Positions 45,274-53,018 of a DNA stretch of 64,000 nucleotides are shown piece after piece. Made by a program: the position numbers and the translations under genes. The stretch is from assembly GCA_044220875.1 (NCBI GenBank), contig JBGAQH010000003.1, positions 310,001 to 374,000 on the forward strand, written 5' to 3'. Each line of letters starts with the position of its first letter. The stretch's first letter is position 1. A model generated the notes under the pieces. That model was not told the origin of the DNA and made no database searches. It saw only the letters and a program-made list of their open reading frames with translations. Source of the stretch: JAEUIT01 sp044220875. Lineage in GTDB: Bacteria; Planctomycetota; Phycisphaerae; Phycisphaerales; SM1A02.

Positions 45274-46188
45274 CTACGGTCCGACCGGCATCGGCATGCC
45301 CGCATCGATGGCCGAGGTCATTCGATAGCCGAGCTCCTCCATCATCGGTCGCGCGACCTGCTCGAACCGAGCGATGGCGTCGCCGGGCAGGGTGTTGGTG
45401 AAGGTGCCGATCTGGCCATTGCGGAAGTGGCTCTTCGGATCGCTCTCGCCGCGCTGCCGCCCGCCGGTGAGGCGCTCGAACGCCCCGGCTCGGACGCAGG
45501 CGTCGATGGCGGCGGGGGAGGCGTCGGCCTCGAGGAATCGCAGCATGCGCCCCGTTTCCCGCGCCGCGTCGGCGTGCATGTCCTCGTAGCGGACCTCCAT
45601 GTAGCGGGAGCCAAGCTGCGAGCCCGCCCGACGGGCGAGGGTGATGTAGGGCGTCCAGTGTCGGGTCGCGAAGTACTCGGCGTAGTCGGCGACGGTGGCG
45701 AAACGGCTGGTGTTGTTGTCGCGGCTGAGGTGGGCCCAGCCGGAGGCGACGCCGTCGCGACCATCGCGGATGACATGGATGAACCGCGATCCGGGATAGA
45801 GCCCGTCGAGCAGTTGGATCGCCATCGCCGCCTCGGGGGTCTTGTCGCCAACCCATCGCACGCGGTCGGGTTCGGGCTTGCTCTCGATGTAGCGGGAGAG
45901 CGTGCGGTCGATGATGCACCGCAGGCAGGCAAGGGCATCGTCGTTGTCGAGCTTGAAGAGCACCTTCGCCTGGGCGTTGTGGCCCTCGATCGCCTGGGCA
46001 ATGGCCGGCACGAGAACGCTCGTGAAATGCCCCTCGCCGTTGAGGGCCACCTCGGGGTGGGCGTTCAGCACCATCTGCAGCCAGGTCGTGCCCGACTTCT
46101 GGCAGCCGAGGACAAACACGGTGCCCATCCGGGCGACCCGATCGGACGCAGCCCGAGCCCGTTGAAGGAAGGTGGGGACGATTGCCAT
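45274..46188 (-). CDS. PAPS-dependent sulfotransferase
   Basis: A 304-residue sulfotransferase. The 5'-phosphosulfate loop reads GCQKSGTTWLQ with Lys 31, and the 3'-phosphate region reads HVIRDGRDGVASGWAH. WVGDKTPEAAM and the C-terminal RFEQVARPMMEELGY match the family. It should transfer sulfate from PAPS to a glycan or other hydroxyl acceptor; the neighbouring GT-C-like gene fits this. The first 39 codons and 36 nt upstream are duplicated perfectly at 48712-48865. Beyond 36 nt upstream the DNA is that of the inserted kinase segment, so the original promoter may have been left behind. Confidence 0.88.
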   Translation of the reverse strand: MAIVPTFLQRARAASDRVARMGTVFVLGCQKSGTTWLQMVLNAHPEVALNGEGHFTSVLVPAIAQAIEGHNAQAKVLFKLDNDDALACLRCIIDRTLSRYIESKPEPDRVRWVGDKTPEAAMAIQLLDGLYPGSRFIHVIRDGRDGVASGWAHLSRDNNTSRFATVADYAEYFATRHWTPYITLARRAGSQLGSRYMEVRYEDMHADAARETGRMLRFLEADASPAAIDACVRAGAFERLTGGRQRGESDPKSHFRNGQIGTFTNTLPGDAIARFEQVARPMMEELGYRMTSAIDAGMPMPVGP

Positions 46189-46224
46189 GCCCGAACGATC
46201 GGCAATCGACCGCAGCCCGCGCCA
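46071..46224 (+). repeat. Direct repeat copy 1 (154 bp, identical to 48712-48865)
   Basis: By base-by-base comparison this segment is identical to 48712-48865 (offset 2641). It covers the first 39 codons of the sulfotransferase gene plus 36 nt upstream. One mismatch follows at the right edge, then AAAC matches again. Confidence 0.95.
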
Positions 46225-48711
46225 GAAACGATGGACCCGAGATGGGGGGGTATGGTGGCCGAGGTCTCTTCGAAGCGCGAGCCTCCGTCCAATGGGTCGA
46301 TTCCCGGGCTAAAGGCTACCGCCTTTGTAGTCGCCACACCCAGGCCGCTGCAATTAGACATGCGACGGCCATGACGATCCAGGGCAATACGGCGACGAGG
46401 AAGAAAAGCCCGCTCAAATCCAATCGAAAACCAGCGAGGAATGGCTTTCCCAGTGACGCTCGGAACGCACGCCGCAGGGCGCTCAGTTCAATCGTCGTAA
46501 GCGACTGCAGGTCACACGCGCCGGCCTTTGCCGCCACATGCCGTAGGTCAACCGAACCCATGGCTGAATGGACAATCGCGCACGAGAAGCCTACGGAGAG
46601 GTCGATGGGTGCTGCCAAGTCTTCGAAGGCAGTCAGCTCGGCAATGCGAATATCTCGGGCCAGCTTCGCCAACGATTCTGGGTGACGTTCTTTCGACGAA
46701 ACATCAGCGCTGAGTTCCGTCGCCAGATGAATGGAGCTGTCTTGGGCAAGCGCTGTGATGAGAGAAGGGGGAAGCTCGTTCGCACGTCGCACAAGGTCCG
46801 CGAGTCCCGAGTCCCGGACCTGCAGGATGAGCGCGTCCATTGCATGATCCATCAAGCTCAAGAGATATCCATCGGGATCTTCCTTCGCCTTGTAGTTCTC
46901 GCAGATGCGCTTAAGCTCGCTACTGAATTGCCCCGACTCAATCGCCGCGACCATTCTTTTCGCGATCGCAGCCTCATTCGGGCTGAGATCCCCGTCTGGG
47001 CTCCACCGCATGGAGAGTTCCGGCGATCCCTTCATGAACCCCGTCGGAATCGCGGGGATCGCCTTTCCTGACTCACTCCAGCGCCCGTCTGCTTCAAGGA
47101 GTCGCGTGATGTTCGGTTTGCGCTCACCCCGCAGTTCGGGAACTCGCTCGCGAAGAACCTCGAGTATCTCGACCGACCGAGGATCGTTCAGAAACGCAAC
47201 GGGGTCATGCGGAACATCCGCGTCGATCGAGAGTGCGAGAACGATGCGCCTCTGCACCTCGGCGTCAACGCGGCTCGACTCAAGGATCCATGGCCGTATC
47301 TCGTCGTAGTAGCGGCTCAGGAGTCGATCGGTCTCCGCTCGTCTCGCCCGCTCAGCGATCCAGATCGCCGTGCCCGCGGCTACGAGCGCGACGGCGCCGA
47401 CGAGGAGAGCGGTAACGGCGGTGTGACGATTGCGAACCAGAAGCTTGCGAGTGAGGTACCAGAAGGTATCGGGGGCGGCAATGAGCGGACGGTGGCTGAG
47501 GTAGTTACCGATGTCGTCGCCGAGTTCCGATGCCGACCGGTACCGCTCTGCACGGTCCTTTCGCAGTGCCTTGAGCGGAATCAGCTCGAGCTCGCGACGG
47601 AGCTGTGAAGCCAATTCTTCGAGCGGGAGTCGGCGCGCCTGAGCCACATTCTCGCCGTTCCTTCCCAAGGCAGACAGCCTCGTACTGGGCTTCGGCGGCT
47701 CCTCCTCACGAATGATCCGCTGGATTGCTGCATACCCCGCAGCGCGAAGAGTCTTGGGATCGAACGGCACGGCACCTGCGAGCAACTCGTACAGCACTAC
47801 TCCCAGCGCGTAGACGTCCGTCCGCGTGTCGATGTCCGTCTCGGACATCTCCGCCTGTTCCGGACTCATGTACTCCGGCGTCCCGATCAAAACGCCGTGC
47901 TCCGTGTGGATGGTGCGATCGGTGAGCCGGCCGGCGAGCGCTTTTGCCACGCCGAAGTCAATGACGACAGGACGCGGCTCGCCGCCCTCAGCGACCGTCA
48001 CGAGAACGTTCGACGGTTTGAGGTCGCGGTGAATGATCCCCTTCGTGTGGGCATGTTGGACCGCCTCGCACACCATCCCGAACAACCGAAGTCTTTGCTC
48101 GACGGTGAGCCGATGCCGATCACAATATTCCGTGATCGGCATTCCCTTCACATGCTCCATCACGAAGTACGGACGTCCACCGCTCGTTGACGTCACCGGG
48201 GTCGCGCCGGCATCGAACACCTTGGCGATTCCGGGGTGATGCATCAGTGCGAGCGCTTGGCGCTCTGCCTCGAATCGAGCGATGACGGTCTTGCTGTCCA
48301 TCCCCGCTTTGATGACTTTAAGCGCTACGCGCTGCACGAAGGGCTCGCGCCGCTCTGCGAGCCAGACTGTGCCGAATCCACCCTCGCCCAGGATCTCGAG
48401 CAGTCTATAGGCGCCGATCATCGCCCCGGCTTGCTCGCCCGTGGGCTGGTGCGTTCCTGGCGCGAGCGGAGCGGTATCGGCGCTGCCGACTTGTGGTAGA
48501 GGGTTCGTCTCGGATTCGCTCACGCAACTCATCCTAACGCTGCCATCGAGCGAGCGCTGCCCTGACGTGCGCACTCGCAATCGTCCCCGGACAAACTCGA
48601 TGGCTGTGCTTCCGCCCGCGAATGATCATCGATGACGACGGACTGGGACGGCCATAGGCAAGCTTGAGCGCCTTTCACAGGTCCCTTCGAACCGACTGTT
48701 CATCGTGGTAC
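46225..48711 (-). other. Inserted kinase-bearing segment between direct repeats
   Basis: This 2487-bp segment, with one copy of the 154-bp repeat, is what would be removed to restore an uninterrupted sulfotransferase upstream region. Two 60-nt lines inside it have 33 and 31 G+C (46621-46680 and 46861-46920), against 42 of 60 at 37501-37560. No transposase, integrase or terminal inverted repeats are visible. Confidence 0.65.
46316..48532 (-). CDS. PknB-type Ser/Thr protein kinase, probable horizontal acquisition
   Basis: A 738-residue membrane-bound kinase. Residues ~43-345 form the kinase domain: LGEGGFGTVWLAE (P-loop), Lys 72 in VALKVIK, HRDLKPSN at 168-175, DFGVAKA at 192-198 and GTPEYMSPEQ. 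One membrane segment lies at ~375-395 (TAVTALLVGAVALVAAG), then a ~300-residue region without recognised repeats, and a second hydrophobic segment at the C-terminus. The kinase should be active. Its GC content is clearly below the neighbours, and it sits between two copies of a 154-bp repeat. I chose the ATG at 48532; a start at 48580 would add 16 unlike residues. The target is unknown. Confidence 0.9.
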   Translation of the reverse strand: MSCVSESETNPLPQVGSADTAPLAPGTHQPTGEQAGAMIGAYRLLEILGEGGFGTVWLAERREPFVQRVALKVIKAGMDSKTVIARFEAERQALALMHHPGIAKVFDAGATPVTSTSGGRPYFVMEHVKGMPITEYCDRHRLTVEQRLRLFGMVCEAVQHAHTKGIIHRDLKPSNVLVTVAEGGEPRPVVIDFGVAKALAGRLTDRTIHTEHGVLIGTPEYMSPEQAEMSETDIDTRTDVYALGVVLYELLAGAVPFDPKTLRAAGYAAIQRIIREEEPPKPSTRLSALGRNGENVAQARRLPLEELASQLRRELELIPLKALRKDRAERYRSASELGDDIGNYLSHRPLIAAPDTFWYLTRKLLVRNRHTAVTALLVGAVALVAAGTAIWIAERARRAETDRLLSRYYDEIRPWILESSRVDAEVQRRIVLALSIDADVPHDPVAFLNDPRSVEILEVLRERVPELRGERKPNITRLLEADGRWSESGKAIPAIPTGFMKGSPELSMRWSPDGDLSPNEAAIAKRMVAAIESGQFSSELKRICENYKAKEDPDGYLLSLMDHAMDALILQVRDSGLADLVRRANELPPSLITALAQDSSIHLATELSADVSSKERHPESLAKLARDIRIAELTAFEDLAAPIDLSVGFSCAIVHSAMGSVDLRHVAAKAGACDLQSLTTIELSALRRAFRASLGKPFLAGFRLDLSGLFFLVAVLPWIVMAVACLIAAAWVWRLQRR

Positions 48712-48829
48712 CCATCTGCAGCCAGGTCGTGCCCGACTTCTGGCAGCCGAGGACAAACACGGTGCCCATCCGGGCGACCCGATCGGACGCAGCCCGAGCC
48801 CGTTGAAGGAAGGTGGGGACGATTGCCAT
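48626..48829 (-). pseudogene. Truncated duplicate of the sulfotransferase 5' end
   Basis: The first 39 codons (to GCQKSGTTWLQM) match the intact gene exactly, start codon at 48829. At 48712 homology ends and the frame runs 28 more unrelated codons (GTTMNSRFEG...) to a stop at 48626. The PAPS loop Lys is present but the catalytic and 3'-phosphate regions are missing, so it cannot work. Confidence 0.9.
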
Positions 48830-48865
48830 GCCCGAACGATCGGCAATCGACCGCAGCCCGCGCCA
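48712..48865 (+). repeat. Direct repeat copy 2 (154 bp, identical to 46071-46224)
   Basis: Identical to copy 1 over 154 nt. Its right flank continues into the flgI upstream region, which probably was the original upstream region of the sulfotransferase gene. Confidence 0.95.
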
Positions 48866-49017
48866 CAAACCCACCAGCCCGTAGGCCGTCGCACGCGTCC
48901 CTCCGCCCGCTCTCGGCTCTCCGCTTTCCGCTCTCTCGCCGCCCCGCGGCGCGCCATTCGCTTTCTCCCTGGCACGGAACAGGACGTTCCCCGCCCCACG
49001 CCTTGGAGATGGCACCC

Positions 49018-50172
49018 ATGTCGAGTCTTCGCCCCCTCGTTGACCCTCGTCCGCGCAGCCTTGGCTCTCGGTGGAAGGCCAGTTGTGCCCTCCTCATGGG
49101 CATCTTCTGCGCCCTTCTCCACCTTCCGTCGGCGTCGGCCGGCCAGGTGCAGGACTTCGTGCGGGTCCGCGGCCTCGAGGGCGACGTGCTGGTCGGCATG
49201 GGACTGCTGGTCGGGCTCGAGGGGACGGGCGACTCCATGAAGGACTCGACCATCGCCGGGCAGCCCTATGCCCAACTGCTCAAGACCCTGGGCAACATCG
49301 ATGCGACGCAGCGCGATTTCCTGAAGAACAAGACGGTCGCGATCGTCATGGTCACCGTCGAGATCCCCTACGGCGGGGCCCGCATCGGCGACCGAATGGA
49401 CGTCAAGGTCTCGGCGATCGGCAACGCCAAGAGCCTCAAGGGCGGCCGCCTCGTCTCGACCCCGATGCTGCCCGACGTCGTGCCGGCGGACCGTTCGATG
49501 TGGATTCCCTACGCGACCGCCGAGGGGGGGCCGGTCGAGACCTTCACCGACAGCCAAACCAACGGCGTGATCCGCAATGGCGGCCGCGTCGTCCGTGACG
49601 TCATCAAGAACCCCTACGACGGCGATCGGGTCACGCTGGTGCTGGAGCCCCGCTATCAGGGCTTCACCGCCGCGACGGCGATCGCCGCGGCCATCAACGA
49701 CGAGGTTTCGGTCGCCGGCGACACGAGCGTCGCGTCGGTCATCGACCACCAGACGATCCAGATCCGCATCCCGCGCAAGTCCCTCGATCGCCGCACCGAA
49801 TACGTCGCCCAGATTCTCGGCTTCCCGATGTCCGCCGACGCTCTTCGCCTGCGCGGCAAGATCATCATCGACATGCGCCGCAAGGTGATCACCGTCGACG
49901 AGTCGGTGCAGTTGCGGCCCAGTGCCGTGAGCGCCGACGGCCTTCGCATCGTCTCGATCACGCCGCCGCCGCAGGCCACGCCGGAGAACCCGATCGCCAC
50001 GACCGCGGCCTGGACCGGCGTGGCGACCGACGTGCGTGACCGCTCTTCGGTGAAGCTCCGCGAGCTGGTCGAGTCGCTGAAGCAGCTCGACGTCGCCTTC
50101 GACACGCAAGTGGCGATCATCCAATCCCTCGAACGGCAGGGCGCTCTCACCGCGGAGATCGTCGTCCAATGA
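49018..50172 (+). CDS. flgI: Flagellar P-ring protein
   Basis: A 384-residue exported protein with a signal peptide (CALLMGIFCALLHLPSASA). The mature part begins VQDFVRVRGLEGDVLVGMGL and shows GLEGTGDS, NAKSLKGGRLVSTPM, and the C-terminal VKLRELVESLKQLDVAF, all typical for FlgI. It forms the bushing ring in the peptidoglycan layer around the flagellar rod, which implies a Gram-negative-type envelope. I chose ATG 49018 because GGAG lies 9 nt upstream; an ATG at 49009 overlaps this site. It overlaps the next gene by 4 nt (ATGA). flgH (L-ring) is not in the window. Confidence 0.95.
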   Translation: MSSLRPLVDPRPRSLGSRWKASCALLMGIFCALLHLPSASAGQVQDFVRVRGLEGDVLVGMGLLVGLEGTGDSMKDSTIAGQPYAQLLKTLGNIDATQRDFLKNKTVAIVMVTVEIPYGGARIGDRMDVKVSAIGNAKSLKGGRLVSTPMLPDVVPADRSMWIPYATAEGGPVETFTDSQTNGVIRNGGRVVRDVIKNPYDGDRVTLVLEPRYQGFTAATAIAAAINDEVSVAGDTSVASVIDHQTIQIRIPRKSLDRRTEYVAQILGFPMSADALRLRGKIIIDMRRKVITVDESVQLRPSAVSADGLRIVSITPPPQATPENPIATTAAWTGVATDVRDRSSVKLRELVESLKQLDVAFDTQVAIIQSLERQGALTAEIVVQ

Positions 50173-50636
50173 TCGCTCCCGCGGCCATCGCCGGCACCAG
50201 TTCGGCCCTACGCCCGGACCGTCCGGCGAGCATGGCGACGGAGCGATTTCAGTCGCTGCTCGCCCAGGCAGCGCCCGCCGCCAAGGAGGGCGACCCTGAT
50301 CCGGCGACCGAGCGGCACGTTCGGGAGAAGGCCCACGCCTCGGCCGAGACGCTCGTCGCCCAGACGCTCATCGCCCCCTTGCTCGCCCAGCTTCGCGACA
50401 CGAATCACGCGCCGGAACCCTTCGGCGTGAGCGAGGCGGAAAAGCGCCTCGGCCCGGTCTTCGACGAGCGCATCGCCACGCAGGTCGTGCGGCGCAGCAA
50501 GTTCCCGATCGTCGCCCAGGTGGAACGCTCGTTGCTCAAGCGCAGCGGACTTGACGTCGTCCGCGGCGGCGCTGGGCCGACCGCCCATCGCTCCGCGGCA
50601 TCCCCGACCGGACTTCGCAAGGACCTCCACGCATGA
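50169..50636 (+). CDS. Rod-binding FlgJ-like protein (no muramidase domain)
   Basis: A 155-residue protein. The centre (ETLVAQTLIAPLLAQLRDTN, then EKRLGPVFDERIATQVVRRS) resembles the rod-binding N-terminal part of FlgJ. The C-terminal muramidase domain of enterobacterial FlgJ is absent, as in many phyla where a separate enzyme is used. It overlaps flgI by 4 nt and flgN by 4 nt, so translation is coupled. The call rests on weak sequence match plus position. Confidence 0.7.
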   Translation: MIAPAAIAGTSSALRPDRPASMATERFQSLLAQAAPAAKEGDPDPATERHVREKAHASAETLVAQTLIAPLLAQLRDTNHAPEPFGVSEAEKRLGPVFDERIATQVVRRSKFPIVAQVERSLLKRSGLDVVRGGAGPTAHRSAASPTGLRKDLHA

Positions 50637-51175
50637 GCCGACCCGCCGATCCCATCGCTGACGGATTCGCGTCGCTCGAATCGACGCTGCTCGCCCAGGA
50701 GACCTGCTACCGACGACTTCGCGAGCTGGTCGCGACCCGGCGCGAGGCGATTCGCACCGCCGACCTCGAGCTCCTCAAGACCACGCTTGATGAGGAGCGG
50801 CGCGTCATCACGCGCGTGGCCGAACTCGACCGGACCCGCACCGACGTCGCCACCGCCCTGGCCAAGCGACTCGGGGCGCTGCCGGCGCCGTCGAGCCCGC
50901 GCGAACAACGCGTCCCGCCGATGAGCACGCTCGCGGCCAAGGCCCCGACGCCGCTGCGCGATCGGCTGCTGGCCATCGCCGATCGGCTACGAATCGAGAT
51001 CGAGGCGGTTCGCCACGAGTCTGGTGTCGTCCGGGCCGCGGCAGAGACCCTCGCCCAGCACGTCGCGGGCATTCTCCAGTCGGTCTCCTCGGCCTTCGCC
51101 ACCACCAAGACCTACGGGCGCGGCGGGCGATTCGCCACCGCCGGCGCCATTCGCAGCATCGACATCAAGAGCTGA
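50633..51175 (+). CDS. flgN: FlgN-type flagellar export chaperone
   Basis: A 180-residue, mostly helical protein. The N-terminal part (LESTLLAQETCYRRLRELVATR without last residues) and the later GVVRAAAETLAQHVAGILQSV match the long helical hairpin of FlgN. The centre (AKRLGALPAPSSPREQRVPP) is a flexible linker. FlgN binds FlgK and FlgL before export, and these two genes follow directly, which supports the call. Start overlaps the FlgJ-like gene's stop (ATGA). Confidence 0.8.
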   Translation: MSRPADPIADGFASLESTLLAQETCYRRLRELVATRREAIRTADLELLKTTLDEERRVITRVAELDRTRTDVATALAKRLGALPAPSSPREQRVPPMSTLAAKAPTPLRDRLLAIADRLRIEIEAVRHESGVVRAAAETLAQHVAGILQSVSSAFATTKTYGRGGRFATAGAIRSIDIKS

Positions 51176-51211
51176 CGCGCAGCGTCACCAGCCTCTTCCA
51201 CGAGACGATCC

Positions 51212-52903
51212 ATGGGACTCAGCGGCGCACTTCAGATCGGCCAGTCGGCACTCCTCGCGAGCCAAGCGGGCATTCAGGTCGCCGGCAACAACATGGCCAA
51301 CGCGGCGACCCCCGGCTATCACCGGCAGGTCGGCAGTCTCGTGCCGGCTCGCGATGACCGCGTCGGCTTCAACTCCTTCGTCGGCACCGGCGTGGTCCTG
51401 CGCGACATCAGCCGCGTGGTGGACTCCGCGCTCCAGACCCGCGTCCGCGGGGCGATCTCGAAGGAGCAGGGGACCTCGATCGACCAGCGCTACCTCTCCT
51501 CGATCGAGTCGCTCCAGAACGAACTGAGCAGCAACGACCTCTCCTCGCGACTCAGCGAGTTCTTCAACAGCTTCAGCGAGCTGGCCAACAATCCCAACGA
51601 CGACGCGATCCGGTCGGTGGTCCTTCGCCAGTCAGGCGGCATCGCCAACCAGATCCAGTCGCTCCGCGGCGACTACGTGCAGTTGCGCGACGAGATCGAC
51701 CGGTCGCTCGGCACGAGCATCGAGGCCGCCGACGGCCTGCTCAACCAGATCGCCGCGATCAACTCCCAGATCACGCAGACCGAGCAGGGGGCCGCCCAGG
51801 CCAACGGCCTTCGCGATCGCCGTGACGCCCTCGTCGACGAGCTCAGCAAGTACCTCGACGTCAACACCGTCGAACAGGCCAACGGCGCCCTCGACATCTT
51901 CGTGGACTCGATCCCGATCGTGCTGGCCGGCGAAAGCCGCGGCATCGAGCTGCGCACGACCTCAAGCGACGGCAGCCGCGTGGTCCAGCTTCGCGTGCGC
52001 GAGGACGGAAGCACGCTGTCCCCCAACGACGGCTCGATCGGAGCGCTCTTCCGGCAGCGGGCCGACACGGTGGATCCGGCGATCGACTCCCTCGACACCT
52101 TCGCGTCGCAGTTCATCTATCAGGTCAATCGCGTGCACAGCCAGGGGCAGGGGAAGAGCGGTTGGAGTTCGGTGACGGGCCTCCAGAAGATGCTCAGCGC
52201 CACCGATCCGCTCAACGCCGACGCGACCGGAGCCCCGTTCCCCTTCAGCAACGGCTCCTTCAAGCTCGACGTGACCAACACCGCGACCGGCCTTCGCGAG
52301 ACCTCGCAGATCCTCGTCAATCCCGCGACGATGTCGCTCACCGACCTCGTCACCGCGATCAACACCTCGGGGCTCTCGAACGTCACGGCCAGCCTGACCT
52401 CGGACAACCGGCTCAAGCTCACCGCCGCGGCGGGCTACGAGCTGAGCTTCTCCGACGACTCGAGCGGCACCCTTGCCGGCCTGGGCGTCAACGCCCTCTT
52501 CGGCGGCACCGACGGCTCGAACATCGAGCTGAACGCCGCCGTCCTCGACGATCCGCGGCTTCTCGCGACGTCGAAGGACCACGTCGACGGCTCGAATGGC
52601 AGCGCCCTCGACATGGTGGCGCTCGAGGACCTGAGCATCGCCGACCTCGGCGGCCGTTCGCTGCGCGGGTACTGGCAGGCCCACGTGAACGACCACGCCG
52701 TCCGCACCTCGGCGGCCAACGACCAGGCCGACGGGGCCCGCCTCGTTCGCGAGAGCCTCTCCGCCCAGGCCGAGGCCGTCAGCGGGGTGAGCATCGACGA
52801 GGAGGCGATCGACCTCATGAGCTACCAGCGGCAGTTCCAGGCCGCGGCCCGCTACATCACCACCATCGACGAGGCCATGCAGACGTTGCTCTCGATCAAG
52901 TAA
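51212..52903 (+). CDS. flgK: Flagellar hook-associated protein 1
   Basis: A 563-residue protein with the FlgK hallmarks: GALQIGQSALLASQAGIQVAGNNMANAATPGYHR is the N-terminal rod-type motif (positions 5-38), ALQTRVRGAISKEQG and SQITQTEQGAAQANGLRDRRDALVDELS follow, and the C-terminus ends LMSYQRQFQAAARYITTIDE. Residues ~250-450 hold the variable domain. FlgK joins hook and filament. It follows flgN by 36 nt and precedes flgL by 115 nt. No large insertion relative to the usual ~550 residues. Confidence 0.95.
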   Translation: MGLSGALQIGQSALLASQAGIQVAGNNMANAATPGYHRQVGSLVPARDDRVGFNSFVGTGVVLRDISRVVDSALQTRVRGAISKEQGTSIDQRYLSSIESLQNELSSNDLSSRLSEFFNSFSELANNPNDDAIRSVVLRQSGGIANQIQSLRGDYVQLRDEIDRSLGTSIEAADGLLNQIAAINSQITQTEQGAAQANGLRDRRDALVDELSKYLDVNTVEQANGALDIFVDSIPIVLAGESRGIELRTTSSDGSRVVQLRVREDGSTLSPNDGSIGALFRQRADTVDPAIDSLDTFASQFIYQVNRVHSQGQGKSGWSSVTGLQKMLSATDPLNADATGAPFPFSNGSFKLDVTNTATGLRETSQILVNPATMSLTDLVTAINTSGLSNVTASLTSDNRLKLTAAAGYELSFSDDSSGTLAGLGVNALFGGTDGSNIELNAAVLDDPRLLATSKDHVDGSNGSALDMVALEDLSIADLGGRSLRGYWQAHVNDHAVRTSAANDQADGARLVRESLSAQAEAVSGVSIDEEAIDLMSYQRQFQAAARYITTIDEAMQTLLSIK

Positions 52904-53018
52904 TCGCTGCGCGTCCCAGCGCGGCGTCTGCGTCGGCTCGCCGTCCCTCCCTCTCCCGATCTCGCCCGACGCCGCGCCCACCGGCGGCACGCCCCTTGCC
53001 TCACCCACCGGACCGACC

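Larger units (their letters stand above)
48533..49017 (+). other. Region between kinase and flgI
   Basis: About 485 nt. It holds the kinase upstream region (to 48711), repeat copy 2 with the broken sulfotransferase 5' end, and the flgI leader. The last ~130 nt are CT-rich on the plus strand. A TGGCACG at 48970-48976 resembles a sigma-54 -24 box but lacks a -12 GC at the right distance. No promoter is called. Confidence 0.4.

Noticed and set aside
46225..48711. Transposon or IS as explanation for the kinase insertion
   Set aside because: No transposase, no terminal inverted repeats, and the flanking duplication of 154 bp is far longer than any known target-site duplication.
48970..48976. TGGCACG, like the -24 part of a sigma-54 promoter before flgI
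   Set aside because: The -12 GC is absent at the required distance (the sequence there is GA).
48664..49017. Upstream extension of flgI through the repeat copy
   Set aside because: The frame is open but the residues are Arg/Ser/Pro-rich and unlike FlgI; the signal peptide and ribosome site fit ATG 49018.
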